Source: Hydractinia symbiolongicarpus | Taxonomy: Eukaryota > Cnidaria > Hydrozoa > Anthoathecata > Hydractiniidae | Reading direction: 5' to 3' | Assembly: GCF_029227915.1 (NCBI RefSeq) | Contig: NC_079883.1 | Location: 23,064,001 to 23,128,000, forward strand | DNA: 64,000 bases | Part shown: piece by piece, positions 34,911 to 47,455 of the stretch | Position numbering within the stretch: position 1 is the stretch's first letter | Layout: every line of letters starts with the position of its first letter | Notes under the pieces: model-generated | The model's database searches: none | Told to the model about the DNA's origin: nothing | The model's input: the letters and a program-made list of their open reading frames with translations, nothing else | Program-made: the position numbers and the translations under genes

Positions 34911-37854
34911 TATTTTGCAAAAGGCTTTTTTTTAGACGTCGCGAAAATTATTTATTTAAAAAAAAAAATATATACGTAAATTAAACGTGTTTTGATTTTA
35001 CCTTTGTCATTTGCTTATGATCGTAACCAACTTAGACGCGAGACCGATTTTTTAATCGTTTGTCTGGGAGTTCCTATTTTAGCAAACTTTGGTTTTAGGT
35101 GACCTTTACAGTTTCCCTCACCAGCACACACCCTATTCTGTTTATTGGCTGATTTGCCATCCTCTTTAACTTGAACCTATACCCGGTTTTAAGTGACCTT
35201 TACAGTACCCTTCTGTAACACACACGATAAGTTTACTGACACATCATTGCTAAGAATTTTTTAAAATAAGCTTGATCCTTGTTTTAAGCGATGTGCCAAG
35301 AAACTGATCAATCGTCCTTTTGTATAAGACGTTGTGAAGCGAAGCTCACTAATGCTATTTTGACGGACTATTTCTTTGCATCAAAAAAACTTATATAAAA
35401 TTTATTTTCGTCTGAGATTTTAGATAACCGTTTTAGCTGTCTGTCATTTTTTGACATTATTCGATAAGTGAATGAATGTGACATCGGAGGAATTGTAATA
35501 ACAGTTCTCAGATTAGTAAATGAATGAATTTTCTTGTTCCAAATGTCAACTAAATATTTGTTTTGTGCATCGAAATTAAGAAGTGTGAAATTCAACACAA
35601 GCTTGCATGAAGATTCGAAAGAAGGAATTTTTGTTGTGGCACGATTCCAATGCTGCCAGATTTTGAATTTGTAAAAATTTAATGTATGAAATCCTAAAAA
35701 AAACCTATTTGGAGAAAGATGCTTCCAGAAAAGAAACGACAGCCACCAAACTACATCGTGTTATTGGCTAATTAAAGGCCAGTTTACACCACGCTGTTTT
35801 GTCATTAAAGGCCAGTTTATACCAAAATAAGTGAAAGCAGTAAAAGTATGTCTTTATTTCTTATGGTTTCACGCAAAAAGCTTACCTAGTTTTAGGCAAA
35901 AATATTCCTGTGTAATAACAGATTTAGTAGAGTGTGACTTGTATAATTGTAATGTTGAACGCAACCTGTTTTTTGTGAGATTAACAGATTTTGAAATTTA
36001 GTAGAGAGAATTTTCAATGACCCTAATGTCCTGTTTCTTTGACATCAAAACATGTGCGTTAACACGACCAATATTTTTTTTGTCAACACGAGTGTCATAT
36101 TTCGTAGTTATAGACATGACAGCCGGACCGTTTAAACCTACTTTCTGTGGTAGTTGTTCTTTTTAACCTTCGTAATTGAGGTCGGGGAGGTTAATCAAAA
36201 GCGTTGTTAAAGTGGATGACAGGTATTCATCATTTTTGGAAGATTTTATCAGAATACCTCCTTCTGATGCATTATATATATCGTTTTTTAAAGTCCACTC
36301 GTTCTTTTAAAATCCAATTAAGCAATGTTTTAAATCGTCAAAAAAACATAACTCGAGCAATAATAGTATGCATTTCAGCCTCTGCTGTGGAGTGTGGATA
36401 ATTACAAAGGCATTTTTTGTTTGTTAAGAAGTATTAATATTTATTATACCTTGTTTTTATTTTTGCTTGTAAGAACGTTAAATTAATTAACTTTAAAGTG
36501 TCATAGTAAGAAAGATAAAAAGAAAACTCTATTTGGGAACGGGTCCCTACAATCCCTCTATCTCCCTCCCTCCCCCCTCCCCTCTGTGAATAATTCTTTT
36601 TTATTCGTGCAAAGAGCAGTCTGACACCACCAACCCTTTTTAAAACCAGAAACGCGAGAATTGCAGGTAACCCTGACAACATATTTAGGGAATTTGACCG
36701 TAATTTGATAAATTGTAAAACTTTATATTAATAAATTTTATGGTTAATACTTTGAGCCACCCTTTAACTAATTTATTTCAATTTTCGCTAGACCACTGTT
36801 ACAAAAATAGTCATTTTTCTTAATAATACCTCGTTAACATGGTTATCTCCTGGCACCGTTTCAAAAAAAAAAGTCCTTTCACTGCACCATTCATCTTTAT
36901 TGACACGGCTACAAATGACAGTTAATTGTTAAAGTTTGGTCTGCTTCCAACAGCCTGGAAATTAATCCATGTCCTTAAACTAATTACTGATGACTAATTT
37001 GTTTTTGTGGTTGTATATCCTAACCCACTAAGTATGTTTTCCTCCTGAAACGTGTTCATTACACGCACGCTTCTGATCTGGTGTCATTTCAGGGGATTTT
37101 ATTTCAGATTGACGAATATGGTTTTAATTAATTGAAACACAGCATCCCCTTAATTACTTCAATGTCGAGGATTTTTACCCCTTTGATAACGGATTAAAAA
37201 AGGTGGAATAAAGAGGATCCGTAATTAAACTTTTGTTTTTTCAAACACAATTGTTGTCTGTCGAATAATTTTTGTACATGGATATTATTGTTGTTTAATC
37301 TATTCTATCTTTTCCTGTTCTTTTTTGAATTCTTAATTTTTTAAATAAACCTCGTTTTGTTAGTCATCAGTTTTTGAAAGCTTTGTGTGTCTGAAGCTTG
37401 ACACTTCTGAAACGTCTGAATGGAGTTATGAATAATGGTCCGTTATGTTATTTCTAACCTTGATTATTCAATTTATTTCGTGTCCTTTTTTGCTGACTCA
37501 TTGGTTCAATCCTATTTTTGAATCTGGTAATGCAATTAGTGTTGTCCAGTAATGCGAAGATATCTCAGCTGAACGGTCATTTAATTTTTTTTATTCTCTT
37601 TCATAATCGATTAATGTTTTCCTGGAGACTAATTATTCTGTAGTAAACACAGATAAAAAGCAAAAGACCACGCCCCGTTTTTTTATGAAAGATTGTTAAC
37701 TCAGGGACTAATTTTTATAAGAAACTCTTTATTTGAAGCTAAAAGGCTTTTTGAGTTTCCGATAAAACAAAAAACACGTTAGTCGATTAGTAAAAAATTC
37801 ACATGAAAATCAGCATGTTTTTTTTCATCTCGCTTGTTGCACCTATAATTGTGC

Positions 37855-38509
37855 TGACGTCAACAATTTCCAGGTTATTGTTTTCAGCATACAAACATGT
37901 TTTGGAGACGACTGTTATGTTGTGTTGTCATCAAATATTACAAGATTTTCCATTTCCTCGTGTTGATTTAATATTTATTTTACCATCGCAACAACATGTG
38001 AAAGAATCATTGTTTATTTTTCGTCAACTTTAAGTGTGAATAACACACACAAGGAAACTGCCAATACATAAAGCATGCTCGAATTGAGTCATTAGGATGT
38101 TGGAATATTTTTATTAGATCATTAAAACAAGATGAACTCTTTAGTGGAGACATCATGTGAAGTAATTATATACCATTCGATATTTTGGACTTGATGAAAA
38201 CCACTTGTAATGACGTCAGAGGTATTTTATACCACCAAATACTGCCATTAACATGGTCTACATATTCCAAATCAAAAAGTGCTATTAACAGCACTCGTAA
38301 TTTTGTAGTGTCTTATAATTACATTGTTTGGATAGGCCTTAAACATTGTCGTGTAACCATAGCTTTATTATACTAATTCGCCTAGTTCGAGGTATTGTTA
38401 GATATCTCAATTCAGTAGGGTTAAACCTTTATAAGAAATTCTTTTTAATTAATGAATTGATAGCAGACAAATATAAAAGGGTCTTATCTTAATCTGCTCA
38501 ATGACGTCA
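37855..38509. promoter_or_regulatory. Three perfect CRE palindromes
   Basis: TGACGTCA at 37855..37862, 38211..38218 and 38502..38509. This is the CREB/ATF consensus. Three copies in 655 bp of AT-rich DNA is unusual. Target gene unknown; the nearest downstream recognised gene is the ZFP36-like gene 9 kb away. Confidence 0.35.
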
Positions 38510-39912
38510 TAAGATTGTTAGCCTGGTAACACGTAATTAGACTGTTGTCTTCTTATTTTTTTAATATCACTTAATTTTTTAGTTTTGTTGATAACTTTAA
38601 ATTAATTAATTTTTTAACTGATAATTCTTTGTCAATCATAGAAATAAACTTTTTTCTCATTTTCGTCTTTTTATCTTTTAAGTGTATTTCATTGATTGAT
38701 CGATCCTTTGGTTGATTCGTATTTCGACATTTAAAATAACTGCTTTTGAGGAGTTGTTGATAAAGCAAACAAATGAGTGAATTCTTGTAAACAATCCGCG
38801 AGAGTAATCTTACGAAGTGTAAACAAAGTATTTGTTTTGTTTTTTACTATACTCACAGACGTCATAATATGGAGAATTTTATTTTGAAGGAAACTATGAG
38901 CGTATTTAAAAACACTCGAAACTTATATTCTTTGAGAATTTTTGATATGCGTGGGTGTTTCTGCGTGGGTGGGTGCTTTTTAAAGGGGGTGTGCGAATCA
39001 ATTTAGCCGCTCCTCGGGCGCACATTAGCTTGGTTGCTACAATACTGCCTCGATTATGTATGTCTCGATTAATTTGTCTAAAAAAATAACCAACAAGCCA
39101 GGTTAAAAGAAATTATTCACTAAACTCCATAGTCCCCTCTTTGACAAACTCTAACTAGGAAAGAAGAATTTAGATCTTTTTTTTTTTGTGGGACCTTTGA
39201 TGCTATAACCACATTAGCATTACCAATATTTCAAATATTGTTGACTTAAAACCTATGAAAGGGCCATTTTTGCACCATTTAAAATCAAAATTCATACAAA
39301 ATTTAAACAACCAGTACTTTGGATCAGAAATTCACTAATTACTTTCGTGTAAGTCACTATTACTCTGTTTCGTAGCCTTTTAAACGAGAGCACAAATTCC
39401 TTTCCTTCCTAATATTTTTATACCTCGAAATTTTACAACGACTTGATTTTGACAAATGGACCATTGGAATGGGTGTTCGTGAAGGAATTTAGATATCAGA
39501 TTGTGGTAAGTTCTTCCTTAGGATTCTTGCTCACGTGCAGACAGAAGAAATGATTTTAAATGATTCTTATCCCTTCGCAAACAGTTATGTCTTTTAATTA
39601 AACAGCGCGATATTTTTATTTGCCTATCGTAAGCCTACGAGCTGTTTAAACTGTTTAATATTCTAAATATTGAGTTTTTGCTCTTTCTTCATTTTTGTTT
39701 GTTCGATATAAATAGACTTTCGTTGGGTGGTGCCCATCTCAAGATCTGCCAAAAGAAATCAGCTACTTTACATCAATTGAAAAAATGACAACCGCTTTTT
39801 TAAGTGGCTGACGAAAGCTTTTAACCTCAACTCATAAAAGTTCAGGAAGTTTATGCACAAATAATTTGAAAATTTTGTTGTTTTACTTGTTTTCCACTTT
39901 AAATTGTGAAGA

Positions 39913-40145
39913 AAAAACAATACCAATAACAACATTATTAAAAACAACAATAACAACAACAAAACAATGACGACATCAACAATAACTTGTGCTGACTTCA
40001 GCACTTTCATTAAGAATAAAAATTAAACTATCTATTTTCAGCTATCTTAAACCACAGCAGAAAAGTGATGACCAATAACAACAATAATAAACAACAACAA
40101 CAACAACAGTGACAAAATCAACAACAAAACATCGACAACAACAAG
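39913..40145. repeat. CAA/ACAACA low-complexity block
   Basis: Interrupted AACAAC runs over about 230 bp. The poly-Leu minus-strand frame at 39768..40010 is a by-product. Confidence 0.8.
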
Positions 40146-43100
40146 CATTGACACGTTCAGTTTAACAAACATTTGGTCCTAAAACAGCATGAAAAGCTCA
40201 GCTAGGCTAGCTAATTGTTTGCCCAAGCAATGTCCTCTAGTTAAACCGTTCCATGCAATTTGTCATGTGGCCGTTATGTAGATACAGCTTCGTATCAATA
40301 AGACGACTGTTTTTTTTATTAAAAAGCTTTTAATATTTTTTCCCATTACAATGTTAATTCGATGTGAATCAAATAAATATCTTATTCTTTTTGCATCTCT
40401 AGTTTCCTGTTTCAGTTTCTCCACAACATAATGTTTTCTTTGTAAAACGCCCGAAACTCTTTTTTTAAAAGGGCTACATCATTTTTCTGCTGTGTTTCAA
40501 GATAGCTGGGACTAGATAGCTCAATTTATCTTCTTAATGAAAGTGCTGAGGTCAGTACATGTATCCATGGTGATTTGTCAGCAAAATGTTTTTTGGATGA
40601 ATTTAGGTTTGTTGTTGTTTTTATGTAAATTGGGTGAAAAATGACATCAAGGCAATTTAAGAAAAACTTTTACAGATTTTAGATTTTTACAAAATATATT
40701 CTCGCCTTTCATACATTTCACGAACATCATTTAATATATATTTTTTATTGACAAGCGCCTGCAACCGCATTAAGAAGTATTAACGAAGATGTCCAAGCCA
40801 CAACTATTTGAAGTGTTACCGACTAAGTACAGGACGATTGTTCACTCAGTCTAAAAATAAGGATGTGGTTAAGTGCATTTTTTTATTCGTGTCAATGTTT
40901 TTTTGTTTTCTAAGTATACTTCTGAAATTTTTTCTTTTCTTTTTTTCATTGCACTATTAAAAATAATTTCTGTCAGCACACGTCTGTCAGTTAAGTAATT
41001 TTGTAATCTGATCTTAAAAGATTTGAGATTATTTTACATTTGTACGCATTTAAAGCCTGTCCAACTTTCCCATCAAAATATAGACTTTTATTTGATGTTA
41101 TATATTGATAAACAAAAGTTATTACACAATGATTTTTAAATAAAGTTTGAACTCCCATATTGGCAATGATGCTGCTGTTGTTTTTTGTTTTGAAAAAATT
41201 TATCACCTTTGTCTTTATCAAGTCAATCTAGTTTGTTCTCATTTTGTTACCTGTGCTTTCATTTGTTGAAAAGTTATGTGAAGAATGACATCACCGCTAT
41301 TATTAGGAATCGCAAATTTTGCAATGTTTGGGATTGTTTTGAAATATGTTTCTGCGTTAATTACTGCAGTGTAATTATGTGTTAATTATTGACATTGCGT
41401 CACTCCACAGTTTTGTCAATTGGGAAATGTAGCCTTAGATACCAACTGAATAATCAATGCCACTTCTCATAAAATTTGTCTGTAGTATGATTTGCGTGTT
41501 GTGTATCGTCGGTTATTCATTTGATCGTAAAATGATTTGTATCAATCACGATTCCGATGGTGTGTTTTTGGCGGGAAACTTTTTTAAGATGCCCATGGGA
41601 TTAGGAATGTTAAAAGACGCAATTGATATTATTTCCTTAAAACGTTAAAGCTTTTAGATCGGTTTTCATACCTTCTTAGAAGCAACTTGTTAACAGATCT
41701 CGATTGGCTAGGTGATGATATGGATGAACTCGTTGTTTTGTAGGAAAACATTCAATCTGTGAAACGTTCTCGAGTTGTCCTAAATCTGTGACAATTATCA
41801 TCACTTGTTTTCCTGTAAAGAAAATACGGGTGATTGTGGCTTTTGAAACATTTCCAAACCTCATTGCGGATAAATTAAAAGATTGACTGTGTGAAATGTG
41901 TCATTGCACCCACTAAGTACGTGCCACCCACTTACGTTGTTGACACATGTCTAATTTATGACAAAATTGATGACTTACAGTGACTTCGGAATAAAAAAAG
42001 TAAGGTTCAGGGGTCTGGAGATTACCGTGATCCTGTTTGCGTTACCTTGTCACTTTTTGCACCGAACTACTGGTGTTCTTTATTTGTTTTTGGTCAACGT
42101 ACAGTCTTTCCTGCCAGGATAAAATAAAATGTAGTTTAAGGCGGCGTTGAAAACACTCATAAGATATTTTGAATTTTTTTCTTTAAAAAGACTTTCGTGT
42201 CTAGCTATTTTTACAGTAAAAGAACAATTCTCATAAACGTTTTGCACTTCGCGACAGTAAACTTTCGAGGTGTGAGGTGTGAAAAAATTGTTTTATTATT
42301 GAAGCACTTAAAATCAGTGAAAAAATATTAACTAATTTCGTTCTCGGATATCCGGAATGCGTGCCAAAACTCACTCATATAAACTCTCGCGAAATTAGCT
42401 AAATTCTGCGAATGTTTCTGATCTTGAAGTTTAAGACAAATCATTATTTTTGCCACTTTAGGTTGTGAAGTTAAGAATGTTTAAGAGTCCTCGCCCGACA
42501 CTCCTCAATGTGAACATTATATCAGTGACTTGTTAATCCATAGAAATTCATTGGTTAGCCCGTCGTACATATACTGGTCTTCAGATATCGCCATTTCGTT
42601 CAGCCTTAACCTAAGGCAGCGATTCGGCGACCAATATTAACACACAAAATACTCCTATTATTATGGAGACTAGTCAACCCGCGGAAAAAACCCACAGGGT
42701 TCTCCATCAGTAAATTAGTCGCTTCTAGTGACCTGGAATGAAGTTGTGCGCAGCTATTTTAAACCCGCAAAATTCGGCTAGTATTCATTTGGAGTTCATT
42801 TGTTAGCCAGTGAAAAATGTATTTACCGTACTATATTTCCTATTTCCGTAACACGAATTATCTTCACGCACAAACAATACGAGTATTACTGTTATAGCGA
42901 ATCTGTACACTGTGACGGCTAATTACAAGAAAAATAATGATTCTTACTTACGAAACTAGCTCTAATGTGACTTCATTTTACCAGGGGCCGTTTGACCTTT
43001 CATTAGCCTGTCCCTAACGAAGAAACTCATTGAAAAGATGAGTGTATAGGAAGTAATTAGATGTATTAAGTGAAGAGCGGTTGCTGAGGGGAAATGCTTT

Positions 43101-44130
43101 TTTATTCACTTTATTCGGCTTTCTTTGTGCGGTTAGATTTTTTCGCTAATTAATAAATCGATCTCCTCTTTAATGTTCAAATTTCGAACAAACTAATTGT
43201 CTATATGATTGACATATTTCACTATTGGTTATGTAATCCCTAATCGCGATTCCATTAGCATTTCACTTTTAGATTAAGAAAGTTTGTTTACATTTCCAAA
43301 TGTTTGAATCTGACTCCATTCTACTGATTGCAAAATACCATTTGTGATAGTTGTGGTCATGTCCTCCCTCAAGCTGTGGTCAAGCGCACTATAGGAAAAA
43401 GGAAATTGCGAAAATTACTTTTGGCACAGTTCATATGAATCTGACTTTCAAAATATACGTCTAGACATCTTCATACTTGGCATTCGTGCGTTATTTACAC
43501 CTGTCATTTTTAGGATATATCAGAATAAAATATAATTATTTTTTAATTTTTTTTAGAGATAATTCGTTCTTCTTATTGGCAAGTTGTATTTCTTCCCTGT
43601 TACTTCCTTTGTGACATCTCAGGCAACATAACAATGAGAGTTCAACGAACTGACAAGCGATAAAAGAACACTACATTCGAAATTGAAGTAATTTTCCCAA
43701 TTATACAGACCCAAATTTTGATGGACTACGAAACTATTGAAGACTTTATTATAATATTCAAAACACTGAGAAAATATTTCCAAGAAAGTAAAAATTAAAA
43801 AAACATTAAGTTGTAATAGGGAAGTATAACTTCCAACTTTCTAGGAAGTGTATTTTTATTAGGCTATGTTTCATGTTTTATTTAACAAGTTTATATATGT
43901 ATAAAATTCAATCAGAAAAAAAAGGGAATTTCAAATCGTCTGGACTTATTGTTGTTGCGATTAAACTTAACAGCGTGATTCAATTACATATTCTTGGAAC
44001 AACATCAGCTATAGAAAAAATAAGTCAAAGTAAACAGCTTTATACATATTCCCTTTATCCGCCGCAATTCCTATAAATTGCAAGAGAAAAATTGGTTGAG
44101 TTGTGGATCGATCATTCGACAGACCTCAAC

Positions 44131-44185
44131 ATGGCTCCACTCGTGTCTATAACACCAAGACTTTTCTTCGAAGCTCGTCAATATG
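44131..44185 (+). CDS. Candidate alternative first exon upstream of the ZFP36-like gene
   Basis: ATG with a good context (CAACATGGCT) opens an 18-codon frame (MAPLVSITPRLFFEARQY) that runs into a strong donor, G|GTAAGC. The phase is 1, but the next known exon (47959) is phase 0, so direct joining would shift the frame; translation would then restart at the ATG at 47977. It may equally be an upstream ORF, a separate gene's first exon or chance. Confidence 0.25.
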
Positions 44186-44452
44186 GTAAGCATTTCACCT
44201 TTAATTATCAAATTTTCCTAACAGTCAACTTTCCTAATATTTAGAGGCGTAGAGAAATACTTATCGGCGGTCGATTTTCAGGCCGCGTTCACAGAATTAA
44301 TGACAAGAGCGCGAGTAAAAGAACCAATAAGATGAGCATGCTATAAACTCATTACACATCTCAATCTAATTAACGTTCTTGGACGTACAAATGATATCGT
44401 TTCGTGTAATTAAAACCTGTTTTGGAATTTGATTTTAATATCCTACCGACAA

Positions 44453-44845
44453 ACGTCATTTATCAAATAATGTTTATGTTATGGTTAACGATAATAACGT
44501 CATTTATTGAATGACGCCGTCCGTCAATTTATGACGCAGCATGTGTCAGTAATTACGATGTGTATCACGACGTTGCTAGTCATTCTTAAATGATCATTAC
44601 GTCACTTCTAAAACGCAGTAAGCGTTACGTGCATGCAGCGCGCGTTAAAAAAACAACGGGACATAAGGTACGTGGGTTTGCTGACACCAGATTAATGTAG
44701 AGCCGCGCTTACATAGCTTTAACTGACGTAATACAAACTAATATTTATTTGTATGCCTGCTCAAAACTTTTTCTATCCTTCGTTTCCTTGACAATGTTGA
44801 CGTCAAGCAGTGTGAAATGTAAACAAAGTTGATCGCGTACGTCAT
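44453..44845. promoter_or_regulatory. Dense cluster of CRE/ATF-type sites
   Basis: Within about 390 bp: ACGTCATT at 44453 and 44497, TGACG at 44512 and 44532, TTACGTCA near 44598, TGACGTAA at 44724, the full TGACGTCA at 44798..44805 and TACGTCATGAC near 44839. ZFP36-family genes are immediate-early genes often driven by CREB/ATF, so this could be an enhancer for the gene 2.6 kb downstream. Inference only. Confidence 0.4.
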
Positions 44846-46888
44846 GACAACGCCAAGTTTCTGGACGATTAAGTTTTTCTTCTAGTAACTTTTATTTTGA
44901 CATGACTCTAATCAGATCGTTCTGACTTTCTTGTTTCGATTGATTATTTTTAAAGCTGTATAAATGACCTAGGAAAAGTCACCTGGCCAAAACACCACCG
45001 GAGGATGTAGTTTTCCAACTTCTAGCTATTTTTGCACTATGGTAATAATTCATAGAAACTACTGTGAATATATAGGCGTTAAAATCTTAGACGTAATTTG
45101 TCATAATCTTTACTCCCTCGATTTTAAAAATATTTTTCCAGCCTGTAAAAATTTAACCCTCAAATCAGCCGTTAACGGCGGTACTGTAACTAGCACTATC
45201 ATTTTAAGCGGGATATATATATTTTCTTAAAATTTTGTAAAAAACTTTTTACAACATAATTGAGAATATTTTAACTTAACGTCTTGGCGTTTGAGAAGGA
45301 GTTGAAAGTGGATACTTTCAAAAATTGGCATTAGCGCAGAATCAAAAGTCGACTTTTCTTCAACTTTTATGCGCGTTTTTGAACTGCTATCCATCAGCTA
45401 GAATATTTTAAATTTGCTCGGCGGGTAATAAGGTCAAGCGGTTTAAACTTTATTTTTTGCTTACTGCTAAAGCACAAAATTAATTTTAAACCAATCAAAA
45501 TACTGAATTGTAAAATACCAATCCAGTTTAGGTGGGTTAATGGACATTAGATTTAAGCGTTAAATTACCGGCTTATTCACTGGAATAGCTGAGAAAAAAA
45601 TTAAATGTTTTAAAATTTCGAAATGTAACGGAACACAACAACAATCCCAAACGGAAATTTATGCTTACAAAAGTTAATGAATGTTTTGGTTATTATAATG
45701 TTTGTGTCAAAAAAAATAATTGCACATATTGTATCACTCATGATTAGTTAATGAGTTTTTAATATACAATTTGTTTCTTAATCGCATGAATGAGATGCAC
45801 GTGAAGAATTCTGACGTCTGATGACAACAGTTTCTTTGCGAGCAGTTCTATTTTTATCGCGCAAATTCGAACCTTCGAAAATAAAAATAAAATCCATTGA
45901 ATAAATGAATGATCTTTTATTAAATATATCGCTACAAATAAAAATACTGACGCCATTTTTATTCCCAATGGATCACCATGATCTAAAAACGTCGTTCGAA
46001 TCTTTATCAATTTCCATAAAAGGCGCTTATTTTTTCTTATTTTTCTCCAAATAGAACATGTTTTGCCTACTGAAGCGCCATGTATTTTAATTTGTGTCTT
46101 GCTTTCAAACATACCAAAAGAAAATGAGTATAGCAATAATCAAGGTATTAACAATAGGTATGTGTGTATAAAAAGATATCATTTATTTTATTTTCAAAAA
46201 AATATATATTTATATATTTTCATCCTCACATTCTTTTTCTTTTTCTATTCTTTGCCATCAAGTTTATTTTGGAGCCATTGTAAATAAACGTGCCGATGGA
46301 GCGCGTCTTATTGCAAATTGTTCAACTTCTGTGCCAGCCAAACGTTATTTTTTTAAATGTTACTTGACAAAAAGATGACATATAATTATAGACAACATTT
46401 CATTTTAAACACGATATGAAAATTTTATCAAACATACGAAGTTTATAACCGTTAGGTGGCTTGTTTTAAAAAAACTAAAAGTATTATTTTAATTTTTATT
46501 ATGATTAAACATAGTTTATATATTTATATTTCTCAATGGTGCATTGTATTCATCAGACTCTATGGCACCGTTCAGGATTTACGAGGTAGCTAAAAGTCAT
46601 AAGCTGTTACGACACATGTCGAATGAAAACAGCCGAAACTTTAAGTATTAACTATTTTTAGCAACTCGCTGTTTAAAAAAAGAGAGGCACGACAAAACTT
46701 GAAAAGAGGTTTAAAGTGTAAACTTCAAAACTTGGCAAGAGATCAGCTTGTTTACTGTCCCAAATATTACGCGTGTCGTTTGAGTGTTTTACCTACAATT
46801 ATTTGTAACTTACGAATCATTATGAAAAAAAAATTTTCTTTTTACCCTCTTCCCTTTATTATTTACTTCACTAGCTATAGGGAAAAAG

Positions 46889-46923
<35 letters not shown>

Positions 46924-47283
46924 TAAAATAGGTGAGGTAACAGATAAACAATAAATCGGTATGAATGACGAAAAATATTTTACATAATGCAGATACCAGC
47001 AAATTCTCGCCACCTCAATGGTCTCTAAAGTCTTAAACACCTTAATCCTAAAACCCTAATGCTGAAGGTTAAATGAAAATACGAGTTCGCTAATAACTTT
47101 CAAGAATCTCCACCGCATTGCTTGCTCTACTAATAGGTTTTCTGTTATTTGAGTGGTTGAAAAAAGACAATAGTAATTAAGGTTATAAACAATAGATTTT
47201 GATTGACAGATAGTGTAATCAAACACGCCTCTTGGTTTGTTCATATTGTTTTCTTTTACGAAAGAGTGAGCAAATCAAGTTGG
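44846..47283. other. Region upstream of the ZFP36-like promoter
   Basis: No supported gene. A 125-codon minus-strand frame (45759..46136) has no recognised domain and no ATG near its start. An (AT)n microsatellite is at 46890..46919. Confidence 0.5.
46890..46919. repeat. (AT)n microsatellite
   Basis: About 14 AT dinucleotides in a row, ending in TAG. Confidence 0.9.
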
Positions 47284-47323
47284 TTTATATAGCAGTGACG
47301 ATTCTGCTTTTCAACAGTCAGTC
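47284..47323 (+). promoter_or_regulatory. TATA-type core promoter of the ZFP36-like gene
   Basis: TTTATATA at 47284..47291 and an initiator-like TCAGTC at 47318..47323, about 30 bp apart as expected, with a TGACG half-site between. The start codon follows about 135 nt later. A strong TATA box fits the inducible, immediate-early nature of this family. Confidence 0.55.
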
Positions 47324-47455
47324 TGTCACCGACATTGATCAATAAACAAGTCGATGTGTGAATAAATTTTAAGAAAAAGCGTGTTCAAAACGAAGCATTA
47401 TTTTATACATATAATTTATTACAAATTCATTTATTTATTATTATTAGAGAGAAAA

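Larger units (their letters stand above)
32096..44130. other. 12-kb region without a recognised gene
   Basis: No exon with family resemblance was found on either strand. Open frames are short and lack supporting splice sites. Two ATG-initiated frames with hydrophobic N-termini (37803..38033, 76 codons; 41457..41648, 63 codons) could be small secreted proteins but have no other support. Repeats and CRE-type sites are listed separately. A two-copy motif AAAGGCCAGTTTA lies at 35774-35822. Confidence 0.5.

Noticed and set aside
37803..38033. 76-residue protein with hydrophobic N-terminus
   Set aside because: No recognised family, no splice or poly(A) support; ATG frames of this size occur by chance. 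Kept only as a remark.
39768..40010. Leu-rich minus-strand frame that looks like a membrane segment
   Set aside because: Produced by the CAA-rich low-complexity block.
41457..41648. 63-residue possible secreted peptide
   Set aside because: Signal-peptide-like start but no family resemblance or processing sites.
45759..46136. 125-codon minus-strand frame
   Set aside because: No ATG near its 5' end, composition typical of AT-rich chance frames, no domain.
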